NCBI GenBank assembly: GCA_036365515.1
Contig: CM070873.1
Span: forward strand, 214,691,376-214,755,375
DNA from: Torymus aiolomorphi
Taxonomy: Eukaryota; Arthropoda; Insecta; Hymenoptera; Torymidae
Direction of reading: 5' to 3'
Length of the DNA stretch: 64,000 bases
This document shows, in pieces, positions 50,741 through 62,464 of the stretch. A program made the translations under genes and the position numbers. The notes below the pieces were generated by a model that did not search any database, had not been told where the DNA came from, and saw nothing but the letters and a program-made list of their open reading frames with translations. Numbering within the stretch: the stretch's first letter is position 1; the number at the start of each line of letters is the position of its first letter.

Positions 50741-51600
50741 ATTTTCCAAAAACTATCAAGTAGCAAAACACTTGTTACTGCAGTAAAACTGCTGCTAATT
50801 CGTTGGCACCTAGCTTCCTCAAACTAATTTATCGATTCCTTTTATTAAATTTAAATTCCCAAAATAAATTTTTCACAAAAAAATTTTCTAATAAATTTCC
50901 ACAATAAAACTTTTCGTTGCGATGCGGTCGAGTGGTGATTCTAGATTTATAGAAACAAAAATTGTTATGGGTTGCGATAGAGTTTCTTATAGTCTAATTC
51001 TAATTCCAGCTGACTGTAGCTCTTTGATTCAAATAAAATATAATGATACACTCTTAATAATATGCGATTATATACTTTTATATTATAAGTCTAAGAATCG
51101 CTGAGAGGCAAATATTCAGTCCTCCAAAGCGACAGAGTGTTTATAAATTCGAGCGATGTGAATTCTCGGATGGATCTGATTTTAGCACAAAATTTTTGTT
51201 AACAAAATAGATCGCGAGGCAGAGTTTCACAATATAAATTAAATGCTATTGATCCCAATGGATATGACTGAATAACCGACTATTGGTTGACAAGACATGG
51301 AAGTGGAAGTCAGGTATATGATGAAAAAGAGTCACTTGTTCATCAGGTAATAAAGTAATCTTACGAGTGTTACGGTCCTGGGTAATGAAATAGCTTTAGA
51401 AGGTGTTTCTTGACCGTCAGCAACTTACAAAGTATAATGGTAATTGTAGATTTGAACCAGTATTTTATAATTACAAAGTAGGCGGTTTTTACCAGATTTT
51501 TATAATTATCATATTTGCATTGAAAACTTATAATCACCCGTTCATTTTACGGATATTTCGCGTGCATAGCGAAGAAAATTGGTGAATAAAATATGGCGAG
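50741..51600. other. AT-rich DNA with a G-family remnant
   Basis: A G-family terminus near 50788-50818 (CTGCTGCTAATTCGTTGGCA then CCTAGCTTCCTC). Short frames only, no gene. Confidence 0.5.
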
Positions 51601-52397
51601 CAGAGCGGTAATGCGTCAATAATGGAAACGGGTGGCGAATAAATTGAAATCGATAGTATTCTCGCGCGTGCGATCCGTACGAATAACTCTTCGTATTAGG
51701 GAGCTTGTCAAGCAAATGAAAGGCCAGACGACAGCGGGCACACGATGGAGGGGCGAGGGCGTATTAGAGAGATTCAGTTGGACAACTGACAGGTGTCCGG
51801 TCGATCCTCCGTAATACGTCTGTCTGGAGGTCCATCCAAGTCCAGCGACGAAAAACGGTGGAAAAAAAATTATTCGTCTCCGGCGCACAGACATTGACGC
51901 GCGCGCGGACGAGCTGCTTCCTGACGCCGCATTTATTTGCGCGCGACGTTCGTGTGATATCGGAGGATACGTATTTTTCGCGCGTTTGCGAGGCCGATGA
52001 GGCGAAATCTATACTTGCCAGCCCGCCCGGCTGCCGCACATACCTGACAGGTGTATGCACGCCCACGTCGAATATCTGCGGGGTTCGCCAGTCCCGTTGT
52101 CTCGTTTGACTGGATTTTTTTAGTGTCCGAACGGGATTTCCCTTGTGATGAAGAGCTATTGACACGATCAACGGAAACTTTTCAGGATTTTGTTCTCTTT
52201 TCTACTCAATTCACAATTATCTTATACTTGTTCTCTGAGAAACTTGGAAAATCAAAGAAATACAATTTTTATCAACCAGTAGTGCAAATTGCACTTTCCT
52301 ATTGTCAGGGGCTCAACTCGACCGTCCATCCGAGCCCTGACCCGCCAGCATAATAATGATAAAAAGAAGATGCGCGCGAGGCCTTCGAGCAATCCTC
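51600..52397. other. GC-rich single-copy patch
   Basis: CpG-rich. The minus frame 51764-52171 includes a good splice-donor context (CTGTCAG|GTATGT near 52047), but no acceptor or domain supports an exon. Unresolved. Confidence 0.35.
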
Positions 52398-52469
52398 GCG
52401 ATATTAGCTCAGTGGTCAGAGCACTGAAAAAGAATCTCAGATCCGTGAGTTTTAGCCCAGGTTGTCGCA
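52398..52469 (+). tRNA. tRNA-like sequence, probably a pseudogene
   Basis: 72 nt. The acceptor arms GCGATAT and TTGTCGC pair at 6 of 7 positions. D arm GCTC-AGTGGTCA-GAGC is intact (A box TAGCTCAGTGGTC). A T run follows at about 52471. The anticodon loop lacks the usual U33 and the T arm (GTGAGTTTTAGCCCAGG) pairs poorly, with a degraded B box. So it is a decayed tRNA or tRNA-derived element; no isotype is assigned. Confidence 0.45.
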
Positions 52470-52959
52470 TATTTTTTACTCCTCTTATTAGTTTTAATTC
52501 ACTCCATCGTCCTCTCATACATTATACTATTAATGAGATAAGTAAATTATGAATATTTATAATATAAACTCTGCATCGACGCTATGACCTTAGATTTCAA
52601 TGACAATTTTTCCTGTCGAGATCCAGAGAGTGACAGTAATTTCAGTTGCAATTGCATTATTTGAGATGTCAAACAATTGATAAAATGTTATGCGTCTTGG
52701 AAAAACTAGCAGCGGAAACGTTATTTTGATTGTAATATTTTATTCAGATCAAAATTATAACTATATCCTAATAATTGACAATATATTTAAGAAGAATGAA
52801 ATGAAATTTATTTTTAGTAAGGGCATAGTAGGACACCTCTATTCGATAAACGTTGTTCTGTTACGGTTCACATGAGGTTTGGTATATGTGGGAGGGCTGC
52901 AATAAATGCAGTAAACTGCGCAAGGGCTTCACTTAGTGTGGACATATCGACGTCCCGTA

Positions 52960-53215
52960 TGAAGAAAAGCACAACTCAGGCTGATACGAAAACTAGCACA
53001 ACTCGATGCGTTCAGTCTTCAGATGAAAAAAAGTACAGTTCGCGCCCCCTTACGAAAAAAAGCACCACTCGCTGCGCTCGGATGAAAAAAAGCACAACTC
53101 GCTGCGCACGGACGAAAAATGCACGACTCGCTCAAAGGTTTTGAACTATGTTAGTCTTCGTCAGAGGTTTTGAACTGTGCTTTTCTTCGTACAGGGCGTC
53201 GATATGCGCAAATCG
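52960..53215 (-). repeat. AAAAAGCACAACTCGCTGCG tandem array
   Basis: Units of about 30-35 bp with GAAAAAAAGCACAACTCGC; the terminal units include TTAGTCTTCGTCAGAGGTT, linking it to the 50500-50740 array in inverse orientation. The frame 52872-53144 is repeat-driven. Confidence 0.6.
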
Positions 53216-53454
53216 ATACTACTTTTGACACTGACTGTGTGACTTTTTTTTTAGTAATTATTGCTAAGTATTTTAATGCTGCTATTAGCCTGCCGTGCTA
53301 AGCACATAAACTACACTGAATCTAAAATCTTTAACGGAAAATAGAAAACAGACCCTGTAATTGATATGAGTGTGCAATTACGCACGGCGAAAGCAGTAAA
53401 TTACTAGTAATAACTACAAAAATAGAATAACCAAAATATTAGAAGAATATGAAT

Positions 53455-53625
53455 TTCGCCAATTTTAACTCGCGGTTTACACCCGTTTGTCAAAATTATT
53501 TTCGGCAACTTTAGCTATCGGTTTTTTCATATTTCTGCAAAATTTTGTTCTGCAATTTTATCTGTTCGGCAAACTTAACTGTCGGTATTATATATTCGGC
53601 ATTTTTAGCTTTCGTCAAAAATATT
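53455..53625 (+). repeat. TTCGGCAA-TTTAACTGTCGG short array
   Basis: Four degenerate units: TTCGCCAATTTTAACTCGCG, TTCGGCAACTTTAGCTATCG, TTCGGCAAACTTAACTGTCG and TTCGGCATTTTTAGCTTTCG. Confidence 0.6.
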
Positions 53626-53645
53626 TTCTACAAATCAATTCCCAC

Positions 53646-53917
53646 CCACTCCTTGTCATAACAGCAAGCCTTCTACTAGTCATTTCCAGACTAAAAAATC
53701 TGATCAGTTTTAATACCTTTAAAATACTCAAGAACAAGCTTGTGCTTGTCTTCGAAAAACTCATTCTATTTATCAATCTATTAAATGGCCATATAATAGG
53801 GGAAAAAGTGTTTCACTGGGAGCTAGAAACTGGACAAGATAAATTCCCATTTTATAGCAAGTTTCTAAAATAAATAGTCAATTATTAGTTACAAAATGTT
53901 TTGGATTTCTACCAGGG
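53646..53917. mobile_element. MITE family M, copy 3 (left-truncated)
   Basis: Begins inside the family at CCACTCCTTGTCATAACA and runs to the terminal GGATTTCTACCAGGG. The left half is missing. Confidence 0.75.
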
Positions 53918-53999
53918 AATAGTTAAAAGTGTTGTGGATTTACCCATATAAATATACACTTGTTATAACTATTAAAATAATGTCTATTATGCTTACGCA

Positions 54000-54720
54000 C
54001 GCTGAAGTTCTATTTATAAAATGACGTGGCCTACTTAAAAACGCTGTAAGAAATCGATTCTCTAGTTTGTACCCGACGAAAGATCGCTCACGTCTGGAAC
54101 ATTTCCACGCATAAAGGATCGATGTCTCCATCAGACGGCAGTAATTTGCCCCGACGATCTCACGTCGCTCTTGACTTCCGAGTCGGCTTGTCCTCGTGTG
54201 CGCGAGCGCGCAAAGAAAGACTTGCTCGTTTTGCCGTCGTTGGACAAACATCGCGTGAGTTATCGCAGAGCAAACGCAGCCGGGGCAAACGTGTCTCTCG
54301 TAATCGTCGCACGCTGAGGTATAATGCGTCAGCCTGTCCCGTATACATATACGTGCGCGCACGGGAGCATGTAGACGAGCGTCAACCCTTTGCCTACTAA
54401 TATCGTGCGTGGAGATCTCAGACGCGAGTTACGCATCCTTTATGGCAGCTCTCACTTGTAATATTCCACCTCTATACGGAAAGCAGTAAAAGATGGTGGG
54501 CTGAAGTTACAAACTACGTGCCACCAGACGGTTGGTAGCTGACAAGTCTAGATTAATTTATGCCGTTTGTTTTCCTTCTCTTTAGAACTGCACTCCGCCA
54601 GCCTCACAAATCTTTATTGAGTATCGCTGGAGTTATTCTAAATGAAATAAGACTCTTGAAAAGCTATTTCGCTTAAGTCTCGTGGATCTGCTCTAGTGCG
54701 TCTCTGAAGCCGCTGTATAA
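54000..54720. other. GC-moderate single-copy DNA
   Basis: Overlapping frames at 53940-54400 on both strands; no domain or splice support. Confidence 0.35.
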
Positions 54721-54777
54721 GCTCTTTGACATGTTAGATGTTCACTGAGAAAGAAAAAGGTAATCGAATAGTAATAA

Positions 54778-55349
54778 CCCTGGTGGAAATCCAAAACATT
54801 TTATAACTAATAACTGACAATTTATATTAGAAACTTGGTATAAAATAGGAATTTCTCTTGTCCAGTTTCTAGCTCCCGATGAAACGTTTTTTCTCCTCTT
54901 ATTTTGCCACTTAATAGATTGAAAAATAGAATGAGTTTTTTTAAGACAAGCACAAGCTTGTTCTTGACTATTTTAAAGGTATTAAAACTGATCAGTTTCT
55001 TTAGTCTGGAAATGGCTAGTAGAATGCTTGCTGTATGACAAGGAGTGAGAGAGGCAAAATCAGACGGAGAAATAAAAGTTTCGCTGAATTATTCATAGAA
55101 TGAGTACAATAAATGATTTATTAGTTAATGTTGTTTATTTATATTTTGGTAAGCCATTCAATGCACTTTAATGCTCTTTTATCAAAGATAAAATTAGTAA
55201 GTCAAATACGAATATTTTGTTGTTACGTCAATCTAAGAAATAGGAAAATAATGGTCGAAAAATCGTTTCATCATAGCGATTAATTAGCCAGTTTTACTAG
55301 CTATTTTCTAACTTCTTGGCTATTTCATATAGATGAATTTCTAACAGGG
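54778..55349. mobile_element. MITE family M, copy 4 (reverse, 572 bp)
   Basis: Ends CCCTGGTGGAAATCC and ATTTCTAACAGGG. It is the inverse of copy 1 (AGCTCCCGATGAAACG, TTGGTAAGCCATTCAATGCA). Confidence 0.78.
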
Positions 55350-56660
55350 AATCTTAATGCCAACACATTATGTATGATATATATAGTCCTGGACTAGTTT
55401 TTTTTATGAATGTTTAATTAAATAATAAGTAATTGACTAAATTTATACTAACTTGTACGTACGCTATAATTGTAGAAAGAATTAAAAATAAGATCAGTTT
55501 ATTCATTTGAAAATAATTAATTTTAGCAAGATAAGTACGTTGAAGAAAGTTATATATTAAAAGTAATAGAAAATGCAAAACTACTCTACTTTAAATAAGG
55601 TTCTATATGGAGCGGATGCTTATAATTCAGACAAATAAATCAGTGGAATCACCGGACACATAGTTTACGTGACTACATTTTTTATAAACTGGTACGATCA
55701 ATATTAGAGAGAAACCGATAATGCCACTATAATGTGAACTCACATATGAGGCGTAAACAAATACAAGAGAGATATTAATTTATTTTGTCGTACCGGCTTT
55801 GAGAAATGGAAAACCAGATGAGATTCGAGCGAGAAAGCACCTGACTAGAGGCTCTTGCGCTCTTGAAAAGATCCACGCACTTTAAGACGCGGTGAATACA
55901 AAAATGGATAGCTATGGCTATAAAATTGTATTATAAAGTGCTAATTAGAAATTTTATATATATATATATATATATATATCACGTCGCTTGATAACATTTT
56001 TATCAATACACTAGGATCCGCTACTCCTGCAAGTATTATCTTGATTTGAATAGTATACCTTGATGTGCGGATTAGACAAAGCGTAAGAAAGAGAGAGAGA
56101 AAGAGAGAGAGAGATAGAGGGGGGGGGGAGAGAGAGAAAACGTTAAATCAATGTATTAATGCAATTGGAATAATAAGCGCGCGCGCACTTCTGTCACGCA
56201 ATTACTCTTGACAGGACCGCCGAGCTGATAACACGCTTCGCAGTTTCTGTAAAGATTTTCGTAGTTTTCTTACCCGTGCGATTCTAAAAGACGAGTTTAC
56301 GTTCTTTTCAGAACGAAGCTGCTGTTCTTTTCGTAAGCGTGCTCTCGTCTATCCGCGTGCGGAAAATTGTGTGGGTGTATCTGTGCATTAGTGTATGTCT
56401 CGAGGCAATTGTAAGGACTTGAGTGTGGGGAATTGTGTCCACGTGCGCAGGGTCGACGTGACCTATTCCAGGGCGAGCGCAGCACGCGGCAGCATTTCCT
56501 CGTTGCCCGGCACCAAAGCATTGATTCCCCCGAGACGTCGGGGCGCGCTTGGCGGAGGTCATGGACCATCTTCTGCGCTCCCCGTTTTGGCTTGACCACA
56601 AGGACTTGGTGCAATGCTGCGGCTTCTGCGTTCGGCTCAGCGTCCTCCTCAGCGAAGCGG
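55350..56660. other. No gene recognised; AT and GA tracts
   Basis: An (AT)n tract at 55955-55979 and an imperfect GA/G tract at 56088-56140. A GC-rich patch (56380-56660) has long frames on both strands without a recognised domain. Confidence 0.4.
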
Positions 56661-57375
56661 CGCACACTGGGGCCGAAAGGTTCAAAACCACCTAGAGATC
56701 ATAATTCTCAACCGAATTTGAAAATTTAAAAACAGGAAATTTTGTGACAAAATACCAAAGACCGCTACGAAGCCTAATTTTGAAAATATGAACCTATAAA
56801 CCTAATTTATAACCCAAAATTTACACTTGTGATTCCCAAAAATGCTATAAAACTTCAATTTATAAATCCTTGACACATGCTCTCTTAACCTTGATTCATA
56901 AAATTGGTCTACAGATTAAGTCTTGGGCCATTCTGTCAGAAATAGTGTATATTTTTAGGATATACATTATATGTGGTTTAAATAACATTTTTCTCTTTTT
57001 TATAGCTGATTTTGGCCTCAGACGCCACTAGGTGTAAGACCCCCTTAAGACTTATGAGGTTAGGGCTTATAGGTTTAAAGTTTATGAGTGCATGGCTTAC
57101 TGGATCAAAGGTCAAGAGTTCACGAGTAAAGGGCTTACAAATTAAAGGTTTATCGTATTTTTGGGATTTGCAGGTCAAAAATTGAATTGATTGGTTGATG
57201 TGATAGGATTATATGACTCCTTAGATTTATAGGTTAATTTTTTGGAAAATCAGGCTTCGTAGGGCTCTTCGATATTTGATAACGAATGTTCCTAAGCAAA
57301 AATTTTGAGATTCCGTTGAGAATTGCGACCTCTAGGTGGTTTTGAACCAAAAAATCCGTATGGCCCCAGTGTGCG
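56661..57375. mobile_element. 715-bp TIR element
   Basis: Ends CGCACACTGGGGCC and GGCCCCAGTGTGCG, continuing inward as GGTTCAAAACCACCTAGAG and its complement, so the TIRs are about 60 bp with small gaps. AT-rich, non-coding interior. The target duplication is not certain. Confidence 0.75.
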
Positions 57376-57890
57376 GCGACTTCGGGCGGGCCACGAGGCC
57401 AAAAGGTAAGAGCTCTCGCGAAGTTAGGATTGAATATACTCAATTGCGTAAAAATTTGTATTGCGTAGCGTTACGTTGTTGCGCACGTTAATTTATTTAT
57501 ATTTTTCATCTTTTGTTTTAATAAATAAAGTTAACGCTTGTTCCGACTTTTCCCTCTGATCCGTTAGGGTTTTTATGTCGAGCAAGTACCTTTTTATTTT
57601 CCACGAAAATTGTGTTTTTCATTATTTTTTAACCCTTCACTCACTCATCTTCTTATTTGATTTGTCTGAACTCACCTTGAGTTCTTTATTGGTAAGTTAA
57701 CTGTTCAAAAACCGTCACACTACTGCCTATTTTACCGTATATCAGAAATTTATTAACCTTATGCCCAATGAACTCATCCAATAGATATATAAAAACTACC
57801 TTTTTACAAAATTTTAAAGTGATTAAATATTTTTTACTCCAATTATCGTTTGACAACGAAAAATGATTTTTTTCATGTTTTAAATTAACA
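57376..57890. other. AT-rich single-copy DNA, nothing seen
   Basis: No repeat, RNA gene or supported frame. Confidence 0.5.
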
Positions 57891-57899
57891 AGATATAAT

Positions 57900-58225
57900 T
57901 TGTAGTTCTATCTACTTTTAAAAAACGATGGACGGATGTTGTGAAGTATTTAAAGATTAATTTTGATTGGTCTGTAGGGAATAGGCGCGAAAATTCGCTA
58001 TTTCCGCTACATTTGAATTTTTGAAATTGAATTTTTATTCTTATAACTATTTAAAATTAAATAATTAAATCGAATTAGAATTATATAAGATTAAATTTTT
58101 CATGCTTTGAAAAATTATCTGATTATTCTATCATTTAAACTAATTAAAATGAAATAATGAAAAAATATATATTTATAAGCTCAAAAACAAAATAGTAGCG
58201 CGCAGCGCGTTTGGATTTTGCTAGT
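57900..58225 (+). mobile_element. Non-autonomous Helitron-like fragment 2
   Basis: Ends with hairpin GCGCGCAGCGCG (58198-58209), an 11-nt spacer and CTAG then T (58221-58225). Shares TTTGATTGGTCTGTAGGGAA and AATAGGCGC with fragment 1. Confidence 0.6.
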
Positions 58226-59161
58226 AATAAAAAAAAAAAATAGCTAATTCAAAATTTCAAGAAAAAAAGGTAGTTTAATGTTCTTTCTGATACATTTTAA
58301 CTAAATTAATCTTAGTAACCCTTTCATTGAACAAACATGCAAAAACCTAGATTATCAAAAGTAAAAAAATCAGCGTAAAGCAAAAACGCATTAACAAAAG
58401 GACCCACAATGACGCAAAAAAAAACAAACAAAAGAACCAGGTTTATTTCATTAAAATCGGTTCAGTAGAATCTGAGATCTCAAGGTATGCACACACATAC
58501 AAACATTTTTCAAAAAATATGTATTTCGAACCCATGACTCAAAACACATTTCTAACATGTTTTTAACAAAACTCAAATTTTTAATACAAAGCTTCTCTTA
58601 GAAGAGAGCAAAAAATATTGAAGATACAGCTTATCTCAATGCGTGACGGACTTGCTGGCTCATGTGACTCACCAAGCACGGCTCTACCGCTCCCTTGGAA
58701 ATATTAGATTTATTTCAATTTTTCGCCAAAAATCTGAAAATGTTAATAGTTTTTTCATAAAAATTTAAATAATTTTTCTTATCAATCATCCATTTATTCT
58801 TGTATAATAAAAATATTAAACTAAATGAAAGAGAAAAAAGGATTTCTATCTGGACGAAATGACTTTTCGAAATAGAAAAGGCTCCCGGTAAAAGCAATAG
58901 TAATTCGCCTGTCACGCAAGCGTAAGCACCGAAGATAGAGGGTGAAAAAAGCAACGCGATATACGTAAATATTGTCAGAGGCACTGCGGAGAAGAGAAGA
59001 CGCAGCCCCAGCAAAAGAGAGGCGTGAAGGCAAGCGAAAGAGAAACAGAGGAAGATAGAGTGAGTGAGCCGTCCTATGAATTACCGCAGGTGTTCGCCGA
59101 TATCCTGCATTAATGCTAATGCGGGGGTGTTGCCGAAATGTTCAGCAAGCACAGATTGAAC

Positions 59162-59229
<68 letters not shown>

Positions 59230-60540
59230 GCGCGCAAGGCCCCTCTGCGTGTTAGACTGCAGCCACGCGGCTGTTAATGCATTATTCAGGCGGAACGCCG
59301 CCTGTTGTGTTACGCCGTGTCGCGCGTTAACTTGCCCTAAACTCTCTGTCGCTCTCGCACTCTCTCCCTTCTCTTTCTCTCACACTTAGATATGCGGCAC
59401 CGAGTAAGATGGCATATATAGCACGAGTAAGACTGCTGACATCGAAGAATTACACGCGCGAGAATATAAGCGAGAGTGAGCAAGTGAGAACGAGAGACGA
59501 CGGCGAAGCCATCAGTCGAGGCCGCGTGCTGTCGATGACACACGTGCACTATCTAGCCTGGTTTTGATTTTTTTTCGAGTGCGCATATGAATGTATGCAA
59601 TAGGCGCGATCCAGGCCCACACACAATGCTCGCGCGAGAAATGGAAAATTAGGAACGGGATATTCGCTATTCAAATTTTGTATAGACCTGTGCGTTTTTC
59701 GCGGATTTCAGAGAATTCCAAACTCCTTTTTAGACAAAAATATCATTAATAGCTGACAGATATGCTAGCAATCTTAAAGAACAGAACAAATGAAAATCGT
59801 TTTCAGGTCAATGGAAGATTCACTACACAGCTTCCCACGGAAGTTTCTTTTGCACTAAGATAAACCATCCTCCTATGCTAAAATAATTTGCTTTCTATAG
59901 GAAAAACATTCTTCAATAAACAAGAATATCTTCTACATATAAATTCATATAGTTTTACTATACACTCTCTGATAAAAAAAAACTATCTGGTAAAAGAAGA
60001 TAGGTGATAAGATTGCTAATCTCTACATACAAATTATGCATCATTTAAGAGTTGATACACTGAAAAAAAAATTTCGTAAATTCAACTAAATAAATTTATT
60101 TGAATTCCATTCAGTCAATTTAAATAAATATGTTCTTGAAATAAATATTAAATATTCAAGTTTAATAAATATTTATTAGAAAATCTCGATCATTTATTAA
60201 AAATAAAATTTATTAAAAATAACTAAAGCTTTAATAAAATTAAATTTATCATTTGCTGAAATTGCATAAACGAGTTTTTTAAATATAATAAACCAATTTA
60301 TTTAAAATAAATAAATACATTCTAATAAATAATTACTTAAAATTCATAACTAATTTATTATAACATACCGAATACGTATTTCTAAATGATTGATCATTTA
60401 CTTATATACGGATGATTAAAATTGATAAATATTTATTAAATTTTACAGAATATTTAATTAATAAAGTAGGAAATTTATTACGTTCAAATAAACAATTTGT
60501 GAAAACAATATTTTTATTAACTATATACCTGATAAAATTA
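58226..60540. other. Single-copy DNA with one (CT)n island
   Basis: A GC-rich patch at 58850-59650 contains a (CT)n tract (59164-59227). Frames on the minus strand at 58715-59033 lack domains. 59650-60540 is AT-rich; a CACTGAAAAAAAAATTTC word at about 60058 resembles an end motif seen near 935-950. Confidence 0.4.
59164..59227. repeat. (CT)n microsatellite
   Basis: Uninterrupted CT tract of about 64 bp. Confidence 0.97.
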
Positions 60541-61252
60541 ATTTCTAAATATCCCGGGTTCTATCCAACGATAGATGAGCATTTTTCTATGCTACCGGGC
60601 GCGTCCCCAGGTTGTGGATCGGGGAACGGCCAGCATAGTCTGGTCAGCCGTGAATATAATGAATAAGCGGTCGCGAACAAAGAAATCGTGAGAATGGCAG
60701 AATGAATGAGCATTGTGCGAATGAGCTGCGGCCGACGGATTGTGGATATTCCCGCTAGACTAGCCAAAGGGAGAGTAGTAAACTCCCTAACCGGGGTGGC
60801 ACGAGATGTCAGTACCTAACCTCTGCGTTTATTATTATTATTATTGATAAACGCATGTTCAATGTGGAAGGACCGCTCTAGTGCTCACTGACTGGAGTCA
60901 ATGGTGGGGTTGAAGCAATCATTGTTGGGCGCAGGTCTGAAGGATTACCTGGTCAGTATTTCCTTATACCCGAAGTTGCGTACGGCAAATCGCACACCGT
61001 CTAGCCCGAGGTTTGGGTCAGGTGTTGGGACGGACCCGACATCGCCCACTCGGTAGGGGTGACGTTAAACCTTTGTTTCATTATGGCGCGGGCCTATCCC
61101 GTAACCTTTTTTGTAGAGTCACTAGGTGCCGATAGGAGTGACCATCCGACAAACCGCCTCTCGGCTTCGGCATCCATAACTAGGGTTCCTTATAGGCAAA
61201 CACCCAACACAACCAACAAACTAAGGAGATAGAAGGTGTATGCCAGACTGCG

Positions 61253-62464
61253 GTGGAGAAGGTGCTCGCAGAAATGCGAGCGCTCCTCAAGATTATGGTG
61301 CAGGCGCTAAAAGCTCAGCCTAATATCAAAAACGATATTAAAAAGGGGTTGCCAGTTATGGTAGACCAACTGGAGCAGCTCGAAAGCGCCGTGAAAACGG
61401 AACTACGTGCTGCTAAGCAAGCCAGGGCTTACACACCAGCCAGGAGGCAAAGGACGATGTCCTTGGTAGAAAGTATGGGGACACCAACAGGGTCACTTGG
61501 CCCCGAGCCACTTGGCGGCACGAAGCGAGGCGCCTCTAGCCCACCTAGCCTGGATACGGGGGAAAAGCAAGTGAAGAAGAAAAAGGCGGATATCCCTAAG
61601 GAAGATTGGGTTGCTGTAAAAAGTAGAAAAGGGCGGAAGCAGCCGAAACAACAGCAGCAGCAGCCACAGAAACAGCAGCCGCAACAACAGCAGAGGAAGC
61701 AGAAGACAAAGAAGAAGGAAAAAAAGGTAACAAAGCCGGATGCGATCGTGCTCAAACCGGCAGGCGGCAAGTCGTATGTGGACATTCTCTCCACCATACG
61801 TAAGGCTGTCAAGCCGGAAGAGAGTGGAGTAGAGATCCGATCCATCCGGCAAACAAGAGCAGGTCAGGTACTCCTCGAGCTGAAAGAAGGCAATTCAGTA
61901 ACAAGAACTGCCTTCTCAGAAGCACTCAGAGAAGCTACTGGAAACGACTGCACCGTTGTTAGGGAACTGATCCCCAGAGTCATCCTGGAGATCAGAGACC
62001 TCGACAGTTGCACGTCCAGTGAGGAAGTAGTGGAGGCCTTAAAAAGAGACCTGCAGGACTACAAGAGGTTCCTGCAGTCTGTCTTGACTAGGCCAAATGC
62101 GAGGGCACAACGGATGGCCATAGTGACGGTGGACACACCGGCTGCGGAAAAGCTAATGGCCACCGCCCGCATAAAGATAGGCTGGGTCAACTGTAGGATC
62201 CGCAGGAGAGCCACGGTTACCCGTTGCTATAAATGTCTGGGCTTCGGCCATCTTAGCCCGGACTGCAAAGGGCCCGACCGCAGCAAGCGATGCTATCGCT
62301 GCGGGGCGGAAGGCCACATGATCGCAGGATGTAATGCCACCCCACGTTGCTTCCTGTGTCCAGAACAAGCGGACAAACCTGATTCCCGCAACCATACGGC
62401 GGGATCAGGAGCCTGTAGGGCCTTCCGAGAGGCACTTGCAAATGCCAAGAAAAAATGGCGGTAG
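61253..62464 (+). CDS. R1-clade LINE ORF1 (gag-like, CCHC zinc knuckles)
   Basis: A 403-codon uninterrupted ORF. The N-terminal third is helical and charged. Residues about 120-165 form a Lys/Gln-rich basic region. The C-terminus has three Cys-His knuckles: CYKCLGFGHLSPDC (about 325-338), CYRCGAEGHMIAGC (about 346-359) and a longer third one starting CFLC and ending HTAGSGAC. Three knuckles with the H..GS..C ending are typical of R1-clade gag proteins, which bind the element RNA in ribonucleoprotein particles. Its stop overlaps the start of ORF2 (ATGGCGGTAG, 62455-62464). An upstream in-frame ATG earlier than 61253 was not established, so the start is approximate. It appears intact. Confidence 0.88.
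   Translation: MEKVLAEMRALLKIMVQALKAQPNIKNDIKKGLPVMVDQLEQLESAVKTELRAAKQARAYTPARRQRTMSLVESMGTPTGSLGPEPLGGTKRGASSPPSLDTGEKQVKKKKADIPKEDWVAVKSRKGRKQPKQQQQQPQKQQPQQQQRKQKTKKKEKKVTKPDAIVLKPAGGKSYVDILSTIRKAVKPEESGVEIRSIRQTRAGQVLLELKEGNSVTRTAFSEALREATGNDCTVVRELIPRVILEIRDLDSCTSSEEVVEALKRDLQDYKRFLQSVLTRPNARAQRMAIVTVDTPAAEKLMATARIKIGWVNCRIRRRATVTRCYKCLGFGHLSPDCKGPDRSKRCYRCGAEGHMIAGCNATPRCFLCPEQADKPDSRNHTAGSGACRAFREALANAKKKWR

Noticed and set aside
51764..52171. Possible minus-strand exon with donor CAG|GTATGT near 52047
   Set aside because: No acceptor, no domain, and no match to an Ig1 exon; kept only as a note.
56297..56729. Long frames on both strands before a TIR element
   Set aside because: No family recognised; both strands are open, suggesting composition effects.
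49000..60500. Ig1 exon of the DIP-like gene
   Set aside because: Searched by eye for the YYMCQINTDP-type signature on the minus strand; not found.
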